A stretch of DNA of 64,000 nt from the NCBI GenBank assembly GCA_021307315.1, contig JAJSPD010000007.1, positions 434,001-498,000 of the forward strand, written 5' to 3'. Below, one piece after another: positions 11,554 to 22,109 of this stretch. The stretch comes from Bisporella sp. PMI_857. Lineage: Eukaryota; Ascomycota; Leotiomycetes; Helotiales; Helotiaceae. Position 1 is the stretch's first letter; every line of letters starts with the position of its first letter. The notes beneath the pieces were generated by a model. The model was not told the DNA's origin. It saw only the letters and a program-made list of their open reading frames with translations, and did not search any database. A program made the translations under genes and the position numbers.

Positions 11554-12578
11554 TAAGCGTGATATCGGTAACCGTAGCATACCAGGGAGAGCACCGGCGA
11601 ACCTAAACTCTATGTAATAGATAAGCGTCAATAGCTTATAAAGGTGTAATATATAGGAGGTTTGAAAAATGATTGTATTGATGATTATTGTGCTTCTATA
11701 CCGAAAGCAAAGCTTATATACAACTCATGGTCCTCAGGCTACATGACACGTGATAAAATAGCAAAAGAAAGAAATCAACCCCGCCACAGTATATTGTGCA
11801 AAAAGGAGCTTTACGGGTTCAAGAAAGTCAGCGTTTAGTTGAAATATAAAAAAATTATAAAAAATCAAGCATCTGCAACTTCTGTACGCCAGCATGCACC
11901 ACCGACGTGTTCTAATTGTCATGTTCAAAGTCATACGAGACTTTGATGTGCTAGCTACTAAAGAATCTATATTTTAAATACTATAGAATTTGCTTTTATT
12001 GCTGTGGTGCAATCAAGTGGTGGGTTGCAAAAAGTAGCTTGAGGAACGGGGTGACCCGGGGAGTGGCGGAACACGTTGCACCATGGATGTACTAGGCGCC
12101 GTGGGGTGCGGGATACGCTTAGTCAGATTCTAAATTACATACACCAATTCTCAACAAAATCAGAACTTGTGTCGAAAGCATTTTACGCGTATTTGTATTT
12201 AATACTTTTTGTAAAAGTGCAGTTGTTTCGGTTTTGGCCAATTTGCGGTTATTACAGCTCAAAATAGCTTAAAATAAAGTGCTATAGTACTTTCGGGTTA
12301 AAGTGCTCTACAAAATGTTGTACGACTCTGCAGCGGCTCGTAAGTTTTGAAACCGACTTTATTGATAAGCCCAAAAAGCAAAAACTATTTTACTTTTTTT
12401 GCCAGCCATTTCGAATGTTGGCTGTTGGTTGTTGGTTGTTGGTTATTGTATAATTGTAATTCAAAAAGCAAAAAGTGGTGGTGGTTGCAGGGGTACTGTT
12501 TCACTCGCATATCTGTTCCACTTGTCTATCAGCTACGTTATATGATTAACTTGCTTATAAAGTACGTTACATGGGATG

Positions 12579-12594
12579 TACGTGTAGTCGGACC
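12579..12594 (-). repeat. Right inverted repeat of the decayed element
   Basis: 16 bp, perfectly complementary to 10868-10883; followed by CCCCAC. Confidence 0.75.
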
Positions 12595-12768
12595 CCCACG
12601 TCAGACTCGTTAGTCAGCAGTCTGAACCTACAATCAGCTGTTCTCTAACCTAAAGGCCTAAAGGACCACCTCTCACATTTCTCAACTTGAAGGACTGGTG
12701 AAAGCCCAAGACAAGACAAACTAAATCTTTAAAATTGCATTAGCAAGTACAAACTATCAAAACCTCAG
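12595..12768. other. Flank between the decayed element and the CGG-N3-CCG repeats
   Basis: AT-rich and without a gene. It contains a short direct duplication (CCTAAAGG twice near 12649-12665). Confidence 0.5.
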
Positions 12769-12841
12769 TCGGTATCCGAAACCAGACTATCATTGGTCGG
12801 TATCCGAAGTCAAACTATTAAACCCTCAGTCGGTATCCGAA
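12769..12841. promoter_or_regulatory. Three copies of palindrome TCGGTATCCGAA
   Basis: Identical 12-mers at 12769-12780, 12797-12808 and 12830-12841. Each contains CGG-TAT-CCG, an inverted CGG-N3-CCG of the kind bound by dimeric Zn(II)2Cys6 regulators. Flanking CTCAG and CAAAC sequence is partly repeated too, so the array may be a diverged tandem duplication with units of 28 and 33 bp. It ends 59 bp before the ATG of microprotein D. Regulatory function is inferred. Confidence 0.5.
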
Positions 12842-12900
12842 ATCAAACCCTCCACAAGGCTGAGACCACAAATTCATAGTCAAGCAACTAAGCAGCAACA

Positions 12901-13038
12901 ATGGATCTCCCTGTCTCAGGACTCGTCGTGATGGTTGTCTGTGTCGGAGGAGGTGTTGTAGCGGCGGCATTCGCGGTGCTTCGTGTGAGGATGGGATGGA
13001 AATGGACGAAGGGTGATGAGGAAACAGCAAGTTCATGA
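12901..13038 (+). CDS. Candidate 45-aa single-helix membrane microprotein (D)
   Basis: ATG in a near-ideal context (CAACAATGG). A very short N-terminus (MDLPVSG) leads into a helix, LVVMVVCVGGGVVAAAFAVL, then a basic/aromatic juxtamembrane segment (RVRMGWKWTK) and an acidic/Ser tail (GDEETASS). The helix is Gly- and Ala-rich, which could allow helix packing. The three CGG-N3-CCG palindromes lie just upstream. No family is recognised. Confidence 0.45.
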   Translation: MDLPVSGLVVMVVCVGGGVVAAAFAVLRVRMGWKWTKGDEETASS

Positions 13039-13822
13039 TTTTAGGGCGTTGCGGGTAAGAGGCTCTTTTCTGGATGATGAGATTATAGATTTTAACTATA
13101 GTGTATTTAGGAGAGAATGCTGGGGTGGGCTTAGAAGACATGGAAACCGGGTAGGAAATCTGAAGGCGTTGGTAGTGATTATCTACTAAAATGGACTGAA
13201 TGTAAGCGGGAGCGCGTTGGGGTACTGAATATCAAGAATCTATCTCAAAGTACATCTTTGGTGTTAAGCAATGAGCACAAGGTAGTTTTAAGTATGAAAG
13301 AGACTGGAGTTGAGTGCACTGTGATAGCTCGCTACGGGATCTATCCTAAAGTAGGTCTTCTGATCCGTGTGTTCAAAGTTGAATAGAAATAGTGTTATTT
13401 TCCAGCGCCTACCCCATAGGGCCAGAGTAGGTTCCCAGGCTGGAACGTCCGCAATTCACACTTGCGGTAGTACCATAAATCTCGAAAACAATAACATGAA
13501 GGATCGCGTCATTATCTGTCCAAGACATGCACATGAGGCGTACTACACACTCACCACCATGAATCGCTCACCATCACCATCATGAATCGCCCACGCCAAT
13601 CTACCACAAGTTGCCTTAAAAGAGAGATAGCATTGATCGAAACTTTTTCTTCCATTTCCAAAGTCTTAGAATAGCAACTTCACAGCCGATACACAACTTC
13701 TAGTTCAATATTGAAACGTTAATACACTCTATTCAAAGCTAGCCGTACGTATAGCATCTGAACTTGGGACCAAGGCTGATAATAGCTGGATAGGAGTCCG
13801 GCCCCAAGAGTCTGTTGTCAAC
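13039..13822. other. Gap between microprotein candidates D and E
   Basis: 784 bp with no supported gene. An imperfect ACCATCACCATCATGAATCGC duplication lies at 13553-13590. Confidence 0.5.
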
Positions 13823-13930
13823 ATGGAAGCTCTTGCGATAGGCGGGATATCATTCGCTTTTTTCTGCTTGATTATCTTGATACTACTCTTTTCGTGTTGG
13901 TCGAAGAGTGTATTAGGTTCAGGTGGCTGA
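13823..13930 (+). CDS. Candidate 35-aa single-helix membrane microprotein (E)
   Basis: ATG in a strong context (TCAACATGG). The product is almost only a helix: MEALAIGG, then ISFAFFCLIILILLFSCW, then SKSVLGSGG. No family is recognised. It is the fifth and last of the + strand single-helix ORFs in this stretch. Confidence 0.4.
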   Translation: MEALAIGGISFAFFCLIILILLFSCWSKSVLGSGG

Positions 13931-14271
13931 TAGAGGTGCATCATTCATCTTTACTGCTTTGTTTTTGATTTTGCTGACTTTGGACATGTAGCGTCTTAGA
14001 AGAGGATCGAGGATATGGCAATAGCAATGTCAGATTGAAACGAAGCATGGAAGTTCTGTGTGAAGTTGGTTTCTCCATAAGGAAGGAATATGGCTGCAGG
14101 CGACAACAAAGGTATGAGAATTGGTGGAACAATGAGATCTAGGCATTAGTCTCCGACTAGCATGAATTTAAGAATCCTTCCTCAACTCGCAAGTTTCTGG
14201 ACTTAGAACTTCCCATGTAGCCGGTCCTTTCGATTGTAACTTGGTCTTCGTCAGAAGGAGCACTTGATTAC
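13931..14271. other. 3' flank of the bZIP gene
   Basis: 341 bp with no gene seen; probably contains the 3' UTR of the minus-strand bZIP gene. Confidence 0.5.
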
Positions 14272-15323
14272 TCAAACCTCAACAATGAGTCTTTCTTCGC
14301 CTCTGGCTTCCCTCCATCTGTTTGTAGATCTTACCAAGTTGTCACATCCCTTCAACAAGAATGTCCATTTCCTTGCAAAGCCTTCGCTGATCTCCCAGCC
14401 TTCTTCTAACCATGGCTCGCCCCATAGAATGAGCCCTCGACTTTCGACTTCGCTAAGACCATCATACATTCCACCCACGAAGTCGTTACAGAGCCCGTCG
14501 ACGTCAATGGTGTCTTGGTGTGTGATGATATTGTCACGCATCTCTGGGTATGGTAGGACATCTATCCATACCTCATGCGAAACAGCCTTTTGGAGAATTG
14601 TAGGCTTCAGAGCCGCGGGTGCAGTCTCTGGTAGTGGTAAGTCATTCGTATAGAAGTCCTCCCAACCTTCGAATGGACGGCCACTAAGCTGTAGCAATGT
14701 CGCCATATTCGCCATTACCCCTCGTAGTGTATTGTGCTGTATGGACACGAATATCTGGTGATCAACAGAGAGCGGAAAATCGGGTGTTTGAAACAACATC
14801 GCAGAAGTTACCTCCCGTTTCCGCTGTTCTCTTAGCGCAGCCCAATAAGCGTATACGCTTTGCGACTGGCCAAGAGTTTCTAATGCTGCCCAAAAGGCAT
14901 CTCGACTCTGTGGAGAATCGAAGCTTACAGACAGTCTTTGACGTCCAGTTACATGGTTTAGAACTAGCTGCTTGAGAGACGAATATGCATCAGCATGATC
15001 TGCAGAAACTTGTGCATCTTTCTGATATGCCGGTACAAGCGCCGTTGAAGTTGCAAGCTCTTGCGCTTTTCGTCTCCCTATGGTGCTTTATCAACAACGA
15101 TGGGTACCATCTTAGATGCGTCATTCAATACTCATTCCATGCTCTTTGATGAAGACGATTCTGCCGCCTTCGTCTCTCGGCCAGATCTGTTATCCCAGTC
15201 ACATAGTCATCTTTCACCCGAGCCTGCCTTTAAATTAGATCTCCGGATCTTGATCGAACTTTGCAGAAACAGCTATGAGAAATCCAACCCCACCTCTTGA
15301 ATCTCAACCAGGGTTTCAGCCAT
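14272..15323 (-). CDS. bZIP transcription factor with C-terminal DUF3425 domain
   Basis: Model complement(14272..15073, 15132..15223, 15294..15323), 307 aa. The first exon encodes only 10 residues (MAETLVEIQE). Exon 2 and the start of exon 3 give the basic region RRRRQNRLHQRAWNERKAQE, matching the fungal N-x2-QRA-x2-ER bZIP signature; a leucine zipper is not obvious. From about residue 125 the DUF3425 domain follows (SVDHQIFVSIQHNTLRGVMAN, HEVWIDVLPYPEMRDN, and an end rich in conserved residues: FLLKGCDN…STNRWREARGEER). Intron 2 requires the distal AG of TAG-GGAG. The 5' exon is the least certain part. The protein is expected to be a nuclear DNA-binding regulator; its targets are unknown. Confidence 0.75.
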
Positions 15324-15945
15324 AGTTACAGGCAGGAATACACAAGAGCAGGGTCACGCCCGGACTTAATTTCGATAAGGAGGTTAAGCCTAGTCAAATC
15401 TTGCTTCATGATACATGCTCCATGCGGCATAAGCAGACTGCAAAACCTCAGCATCTTCTGCTTATGCTGCATCAATGTAGTTGCAATATGCGGCTGATAA
15501 GTGGAGATTTTGGGGCGACAAATCATTGGCTGAAATGTTGTCTCACAACCCATTTAATTCGCCAAGACGCTATATACTTATCCTGCATACACGCTAACCT
15601 TCATTCGTGTACCACAACTGATGGATAATTAACTTGTTCTGTCAATGTTTTCGGATGTGTATAGATCATTGCAGGATGCTGCAAATAACGGCGTCGGTGT
15701 TAAGATGCGAAAGCGATCTGCGTCCGAGAGCACACATCTCTCAAATGAAGATAAATATCGATATTCCCTCTCTGGAGCGCACCCATCATCATTAATCATT
15801 CTACTCATCAAGCAATAGCCTGAATATTCGTAACATCACCCAAAAAATTCTCTAGCTCAGCTACACACAATTTCAAACTTTCTCATTTCAGATACGCCAG
15901 AAATTTTCTACCACAAATCACATCTGAGCAAGCCAAACAAGCGCC
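15324..15945. other. Divergent intergenic region, bZIP (−) / SDR (+)
   Basis: 622 bp that should hold both promoters. No conserved element was recognised. Confidence 0.5.
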
Positions 15946-17079
15946 ATGCCTAATCTTGAGCAATTCGTGGACTTCAACCCAGAGAAAGATATCCCTTCTC
16001 TTGAAGGAAGAGTCATCTTCATCACTGGGGGTATGCTGTTAAGCTCAAATCTATTAGAATTATATCTAACAGATTGTAGGCACCGCCGGACTTGGGAGAG
16101 AATCAGTGTTAGCTCTTGCGAAACACAACCCTGCCCACATCTACTTTACTGGCCGAAATACTGAAGCGGCAAAAGCTCTCAGCGATGAGATGCAAGCCGC
16201 AAATCCTTCAGTTGGAACAACGTTCCTGAAGATGAATATGTTGTCCTTAGCATCTGTGAAGAATGCTTGTGCTGAGTTCTCTCATGATCGCCTCGATATT
16301 CTGATGTAAGCGGTGACATCTCTCATAATACCCGGTTGTACTGTTTGTTATACGGAGTCGAGACTGACTTATCTTGAATGACAGGTGTAATGCTGGTGTC
16401 ATGTTTATCCCACCTGGTCTCAGCCAAGAAGGCTACGAGAATCATTTTGCCATCAATCATCTTGCACACGCCATGATTATTCAACAGCTCCTACCTGTCC
16501 TGAAGAAGACCTCTCAGCTACCTGAATCAGACGTGCGTGTTCTCTCTTTGACATCTACGGCCTGGAAGTCCAGTCCAAGGAATGGCATCACGTTTTCGAC
16601 ATTGCAAACTACGCAAGAAGGATTCATGGGAGCAAGTTACAGATATGGGTAAGCAAGCCCTTCAGAGCCTGTTTCTATTAGTTTGGAGGTTAGCGCTGAC
16701 GCCAACCAGGCAAAGCAAGCTTGCAAATATCGTATATGCTGCCGAACTAGCTAGACGGAACCAGGGCTCCAACATAAAATTCATTTCCGTCCACCCAGGA
16801 GCTGTGGCCACTGACTTGACGACCACCATCTCATTCGCTCACCAAATTCTTACGAGGATATTCCTTTTTTTCCTGGGCGTCTCTCTCATGCAGCCAGAAC
16901 AGGGCCGTCTAAGTCAGCTATGGGCAGCCGCCGGCGCGAAGAGAGAGCAGCTGGTGAGTGGCGGGTTTTACATGCCAGTTGGAAGGTTCAGCAATGACAG
17001 ACTGGATATGACGGCGAAAAGTGAGAGGCTTGGGAAGGATCTATGGGATTATACGCAGGATGTTTTGGCCAAGTTCTGA
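15946..17079 (+). CDS. Short-chain dehydrogenase/reductase
   Basis: CDS join(15946..16030, 16080..16305, 16385..16648, 16710..17079), 314 aa, three introns, all joining in frame. The Rossmann nucleotide-binding motif TGGTAGLG is split by intron 1. The structural CNAGV motif sits at the start of exon 3, and the catalytic Tyr-Lys is in YGQSKLAN (split by intron 3), with Ser in LSLTSTAW upstream. The substrate-loop region SVHPGAVATDL follows. It belongs to the classical SDR class related to retinol-dehydrogenase/WW-domain oxidoreductase-like fungal proteins. It reduces or oxidises a small hydroxyl/carbonyl substrate with NAD(P)(H); the substrate is not predictable. Confidence 0.88.
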
Positions 17080-17449
17080 GCATATATGAAGTCCACCAGC
17101 GGCGTTCAGGTTTTGAAAAGGATAGTAATTCTTGTTCTTCGTTTTGTATCCTAATATAGAGGTTGTTTTTATACGCTAAGCCCGTTATCATCTCAAATCA
17201 TCTCACAGTTAATTAGTTATCACGGCTTTGTGGAAAAGGGAGACTTGCTTCCTAAGATAATGTTGCATTGGAATTCCGATCATGCAACGGTCAAAGAGTA
17301 GCTTTCCAAGCTACTCTACCCTTTCCTTCAACATGCTTGAAAACGTTCTAATCCAACAACCATTTCATCCTTCATTATAGCTATATAACATTTACCATTA
17401 ATTCATTATCCTTTTCCAGCAGCTGATTCAACATGTATTAACACGCCCA
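17080..17449. other. Convergent 3' region, SDR (+) / glycerate kinase (−)
   Basis: 370 bp between the stop codons of two convergent genes. It contains a perfect 10-bp hairpin (see 17295-17317). Confidence 0.6.
17295..17317. terminator. Hairpin between convergent genes
   Basis: AGAGTAGCTT (17295-17304), loop TCC, AAGCTACTCT (17308-17317): a perfect 10-bp inverted repeat in the shared 3' region. A role in 3' end formation is only inferred, since fungal termination does not generally need hairpins. Confidence 0.35.
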
Positions 17450-18824
17450 TCAGAAAGTGTTGAGCCTCAGAAGTGGTTTGCTGGTGAAGGTCTTACCCAG
17501 CAGCTGACTCGAGATCTCCGTAATGTCAGTGAGTTTGCTATTTTTTTTCAAGTCTCTCCCGACCATGATCATTCTCATTGCACTCTCAGCTGAGTCTCTT
17601 AGCAAGCGCTCAGCTTCTTTGATTGCTGTCTCAAGAGATATAGGTGCCTGTATGATGCTTACGAAAGCATCTATTCCGGCCGCATAATTAACGTCGGCAT
17701 CAACTCCAACAGTCCCAACGAGCGCGATCACAGGCAGTCCGAGGCGTTTTGCACGCGCCGCAACTTCTGCTGGGATCTTTCCTCTCGGTGTCTGATAATC
17801 AATTCCTCCTTCAGCTGTTATGACAAGATCGCAATCTTTCATCAACTCGTCAAGCTGGAAATGCTGCATGATCAGGTCGAATCTTGGGTGTAATGTGGCT
17901 CCGAGAAGCATGAGTCCTGTTCCAAGTCCTCCGCTTGCTCCCGACCCGGGCGCTGTTGATATATCGCGCCTAATTACGTGCTCAACAGCCGACGCGTATA
18001 TGCCTAATCCTTTGGCCAATATCTCTACCTCCTTAGGGGTAGCACCTTTCTGTGGCCCAAATACTCGAGCCACACCCTTAGGTCCACACAAGACATTCAG
18101 CCAATTACATGCAACATCTATCTTGACGTGTTGAAGGCGAGGATCAAGACCAGAGAGATCTATGCTGTGGAGGCTCAACAAATCTTTGCCCCCTCCTGCA
18201 ATCGGAAGTTCTTTGCCGTTGATGTCCAAGAACGTCCCACCCAATGCTTGAACACAGCCGATACCTCCATCAGATGTCCCAGAGTCTCCGCAACCAATAA
18301 TAATCCTTTTTACGCCATCATTCACAGCGGCGAGAATAAGTTGTCCAACCCCGTATGTTGTTGTGAATCCTGGATCACGAGCATTTCTTGGGACCAACCT
18401 CAAACCTGCCGCAGCTGCCATTTCTATCACAGCAGTCCCTGAGTCTCCTCCGAGAAAGCCGTAATATGATGCTACAGGCTCACGTACCGGACCCATGACC
18501 TCGATGTGTTTGAGTCTGCACAATTTTATGTTCAGCAAGATTCGGAATACTAGCAAGCCTCTACCAGTCTTTTCAAAAGAGATCGCTGAATTTGGGCATG
18601 ACTTACCGTCCATGAGTTGCAGCAACCAGCGCGCGAGTGAACCCTTCCCCGCCATCTACTAGTGGCGCCTTGCGAACAATTGCAGTCGGTATGACTCGTA
18701 GTATGCCCTCTTCAATACGATCCGCAGCGACATCAGCTTCCAAGCTTTCCTTAAAACCAGATGGGGAGACCAGAACCCTCATACGTCTCTCTGTGATCAT
18801 TGATATTGTAGAAGCGATACTCAT
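17450..18824 (-). CDS. Glycerate kinase (GlxK/GarK family)
   Basis: CDS complement(17450..18515, 18607..18824), 427 aa, one 91-nt intron. The start is the ATG at 18824. The N-terminus VLVSPSGFKESL is the phosphate/ATP site motif of the family. APLVDGGEGFTRALV follows, then FLGGDSGTAVIEMAAAAGL, IIIGCGDSGTSDGGIG and ITAEGGIDYQTPRGKIPAEVA, all hallmarks of GK family 1. It phosphorylates D-glycerate to 2- or 3-phosphoglycerate, feeding glyoxylate/serine-derived carbon into glycolysis; cytosolic location is expected. It is convergent with the SDR gene. No defect is seen. Confidence 0.92.
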
Positions 18825-19532
18825 ATTATCGACCAAAGAACGAATGTGGTGTATTGAAGCGAATGTGATTCAGACAAGTGCTGACAGCTAACCCTTTGAA
18901 TGTGATTATGCTTGTGTTTGTTAGGGTGTCCTAGCGGTCTATTATATATTCTCATACTTGAAGCCTCAAGAACAGTTGCCCGAAAAGGCAGTGCTGCACG
19001 CGACCACGGAAATAGATTTCATCAGACGGAGAAGCACACGATTATTAGCCGTACTCAATGACATAACCCTGATGGCTTCGTCATGGGATGGCTGATCTCC
19101 CGTCAAACCTTTGCTTAGATTACAAAATTTGAGATTTTAATTCGTAGTTTAACACTCTATCCTGATTTCCTAATTGCATTGGATATGAAAATGCCAATCT
19201 TTTTGCTGAATGTGCTTGCCAAAACTGCCAGAAATAGAGTCAAAGTAACAACGCCGCAGCCCTATATCGTTTGTCAACTGTCATCTGCATATACGGAGTT
19301 TCAGCTGATAAGATTTTGCTAATTCTTTCGTATGCTGTATCCATGGTGAACAGCACGTCGGTGGCTTGTAGTGACATTCGTGGCGTCATTGTACCTAATG
19401 GAAAGTTCCAACAAACGTAGCCTTTCAGTCAGTTCTTAGAATTACAAAAAATGGTTTCTTGAGAGCTTATTTGTTCATATTCTCGTTTCAGATGGATTTA
19501 AGAAGTCCAAGCCACATCGATTACGCAAAAGA
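18825..19532. other. 5' region of glycerate kinase; no gene seen
   Basis: 708 bp upstream of glycerate kinase (−) and of microprotein candidate F (+). A possible intron acceptor (CTCGTTTCAG) at 19481-19490 precedes an open reading stretch that leads into candidate F, so F might be the last exon of a slightly longer gene. Confidence 0.45.
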
Positions 19533-19661
19533 ATGGGGGCTTTCCGAGATCGTGATTTGCGGCGGCGGGCGATCTTCAACGGGAGCGGCTCGGCATCCTG
19601 GGCGATAAGCATCGGCAGTTGTATCGCTTCGCTTGGCACTGTGTTTCTTATTGGCTTCTGA
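19533..19661 (+). CDS. Candidate 42-aa single-helix membrane microprotein (F)
   Basis: ATG in a good context (AAAGAATGG). The N-terminus is very basic (MGAFRDRDLRRRAIF), followed by NGSGSASWA and a C-terminal helix (ISIGSCIASLGTVFLIGF). The same frame is open upstream back to about 19488 (…KKSKPHRLRKR), after a plausible acceptor. The opposite strand also has an 83-codon ORF (19475-19726) with no recognisable features; the + reading is preferred because of the helix, but strand is not certain. An 8-bp-arm hairpin follows 72 bp after the stop. Confidence 0.35.
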   Translation: MGAFRDRDLRRRAIFNGSGSASWAISIGSCIASLGTVFLIGF

Positions 19662-20199
19662 GTTCCCTTTGAATGAGTCGAGCAGTTATTCTTTGTCATA
19701 AACGCTGAATCATACTGCCACGGCATAGTTGATGGGCTAACCCTTTGTTAGCCCCTGGAACTAAATATCAGAAAACTCCAAATCTTTCCTTTAGAAGGTT
19801 CTATGGACTAAATCGAAAACTTGGAAGTTCGCCAAGTCTTGGCCTCGTGCTCTTCAGATCCTCGACCACCTAGGCTCATAGGCGATGATCTTGCTTCGCC
19901 TGGCTAGGCTAGAAGCTATCAAGTTCGAGTGACGCGTAGCCTCAGGATGTTTGTACGAAAGTGATGATGATCTTGTGGTTGAACCTCAAATGTGATTTGT
20001 TACATTGCTCTCTAAATTCTATCTTTAGATCCCAGGTTGACAACACAACAACCATACTGTTGCTAATGAATTCGCTATCACCACACTACCTTATAAAATG
20101 GAGAGAAATGCTTGTCAATCATTGTTTCTCTATCAAGTTCCACACTCGTTTCAATATCTGCACATAACATAGTCATTCGTTTTCCTACCCTGTCAGAGC
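19662..20199. other. 5' region of the MFS transporter gene
   Basis: 538 bp. It holds an inverted repeat GGGCTAAC-N5-GTTAGCCC at 19734-19754. No gene is seen. Confidence 0.5.
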
Positions 20200-22109
20200 A
20201 TGGTTATTGTTCGTGATACTTCATCCACGCATAGTATTTCACGGCTACCTTCGTTTCGCCAATTCGAGCTTCCGCCTCTGTCTTTTACACGCTTCCCAAG
20301 CCACAGGACTTTGAATCCCCATTACCGAATGTGTGTCAATGAGAAAATAACGGATGATTTGGAGCGGCAGGAATTTCAGAAGCTGGTCACGAGCTACGAG
20401 GAGGATGGATCAGCGTCAGACCCCGAACAAGCTCAATGCCAAGACTCCGAAAGTGATCCAAATTTAGTAGTGCTTCCAAAATCCTTCAGGTTTGCTGTGA
20501 CTGATGATATACAGGTAACTTGGTCAGGCGAAGACGACCCAACGAATCCATTGAATTGGCCAAACAGAAAACGATGGACAGCCACACTCACTGTTGCTTC
20601 CTTTACGTTCATTTCCCCGCTTGCTTCAACCATGGTAGCACCGTCGTTAGACGATATCGCAAAAGAATTTAACATCACGACAGGCTTAGAGAAAGCACTT
20701 GTGATGTCCATTTTCCTGCTTGCTTATGCCGTAGGGCCATTTATTTTAGGGCCGCTCTCCGAAATTTTCGGTCGTGTGGTTGTGCTACAAAGCGCCAATA
20801 TGGTGTTTCTGCTGTTCAATACTATTTGCGGATTCTCAAAGTCTAAACAACAGATGATGTCTTTTAGATTTTTGAGCGGTCTTGGTGGAAGTGCACCGCA
20901 GGCAGTAAGTCAGCGAATTTATATTGCTTAGCTATTCTATTGACACGTTTCAGCTTGGTGGTGGTGTCCTTAGTGACTGCTGGAGAGCCGAAGAACGCGG
21001 CAAAGCTCACGCTCTCTACAGCTTAGCACCCTTTCTCGGTCCCAGTCTTGGGCCAATAGGTTCGCATTGCCTCTCCGCCTCCACTCCCACACTACTAACA
21101 ACAATCAGCCGGTGGCATCGTAACGCAACATTTCACCTGGCGCTGGGTATTCTGGGGGACATCCATTCTCGATCTAGTCGTCCAAATCCTCGCTACACTC
21201 TTCCTTAATGAAACCTACCCTCCCAAAATCCTTGCCATAAAGGCCAAGCGACTACGTAAAGAAACCGGAAATGCTGCTTTGCATACTAAGTGGCAGAATC
21301 CTGATCATACGTTCGGCCATATCTTAAGAAAGGCTTTAGTGCGACCGTTTATCATGTTGTTTACGCAGCCTACTATCCAGGCTCTTGCGCTATATCGTGG
21401 GTATATTTATGGGTTGATGTATCTCGTGTATGCCTTTTTCGTCTTCTTTCAATGTGGCCGGGGTTAGCTAATAGAACCAGCCTCTCTACATTTCCAACGA
21501 TTTTCCGCAGCGTCTATCGGATGTCGCTTGGCAACGCAAGCCTTAACTACCTTTCGCTCGGTTTTGGATTCGTCCTCGGCCTGCAAATCTGCGGACCACT
21601 ACTCGATCGCGTTGGTTTGCCCTCTCATCTTTCTCCTCCACACTTTGCTGACACACAGAAAGATCTATATCCGCCTGAAGAAGAAATACAACCACCCGGG
21701 GCGTCCCGAGTTCCGTGTCCCGCTCATGCTCCCGGGCGGCCTTCTCGTACCCGTCGGATTATTCATCTACGGTTTTACCGCCAGGGCCGACATCCATCCC
21801 GTGGTCCCGAATATCGGCGCCGCGATTTTTGCAACGGGGTGTATCATCAGCTTTCAGTGCGCACAGGTCTATGTCGTAGATGCGTATACGACGTATGCAG
21901 CGAGCGCGACGGGAGCCGCTGCTTTTGTGAGGACCATGGCAGGCTTCGGATTTCCACTCTTTGCGCCAGCTATGTATGCTCGCTTAGGGATCGGATGGGG
22001 AAATGGCTTGTTGGGATTTGTGGCACTAGGGTCAGGTATTGTTGCACCGTTGCTTCTGTGGAAGTATGGTGAGAGAATGAGGGCAAGGAGTACGTATTGT
22101 GCTGGGTGA
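20200..22109 (+). CDS. Major facilitator superfamily drug:H+ antiporter (DHA1-type)
   Basis: CDS join(20200..20904, 20954..21059, 21109..21427, 21475..21610, 21663..22109), 570 aa. A hydrophilic N-terminus of about 115 residues carries the conserved PTNPLNWPNRKRW that precedes TM1 in fungal polyamine/multidrug exporters. Further motifs are GPLSEIFGRVVV (motif A, TM2-3), SDCWRAEERGKAHALYSLAP (TM4-5) and GPLLDR/IYIRLKKKY in the second half. Twelve helices are expected at the plasma membrane, exporting organic compounds by proton antiport; the substrate is unknown. The start could also be the ATG at residue 44. Intron 4 needs the distal AG of CAG-AAAG to keep frame. Confidence 0.88.

Larger units (their letters stand above)
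10868..12594. mobile_element. Decayed inverted-repeat transposon (pogo/Tigger-like relict)
   Basis: A perfect 16-bp inverted repeat (GGTCCGACTACACGTA at 10868-10883, complement at 12579-12594) encloses about 1.7 kb of AT-rich, gene-less DNA. A transposase-like C-terminal relict lies inside (see 11390-11553). Outside the 16 bp the ends diverge (left AGACA, right GTGGG) and no TA duplication is visible, so exact boundaries are uncertain. A (GGTTGTT)-type run lies at 12419-12445. It is best read as an old, non-autonomous remnant unrelated to the intact element at 2.85 kb. Confidence 0.65.

Noticed and set aside
12347..12613. 88-codon + strand ORF with Trp/Leu/Val repeats
   Set aside because: Starts at TTG and is produced by a GGTTGTT microsatellite inside the decayed transposon.
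19475..19726. 83-codon minus-strand ORF overlapping microprotein F
   Set aside because: Basic but featureless; the + strand reading has a clear helix and better start context. Not fully excluded.
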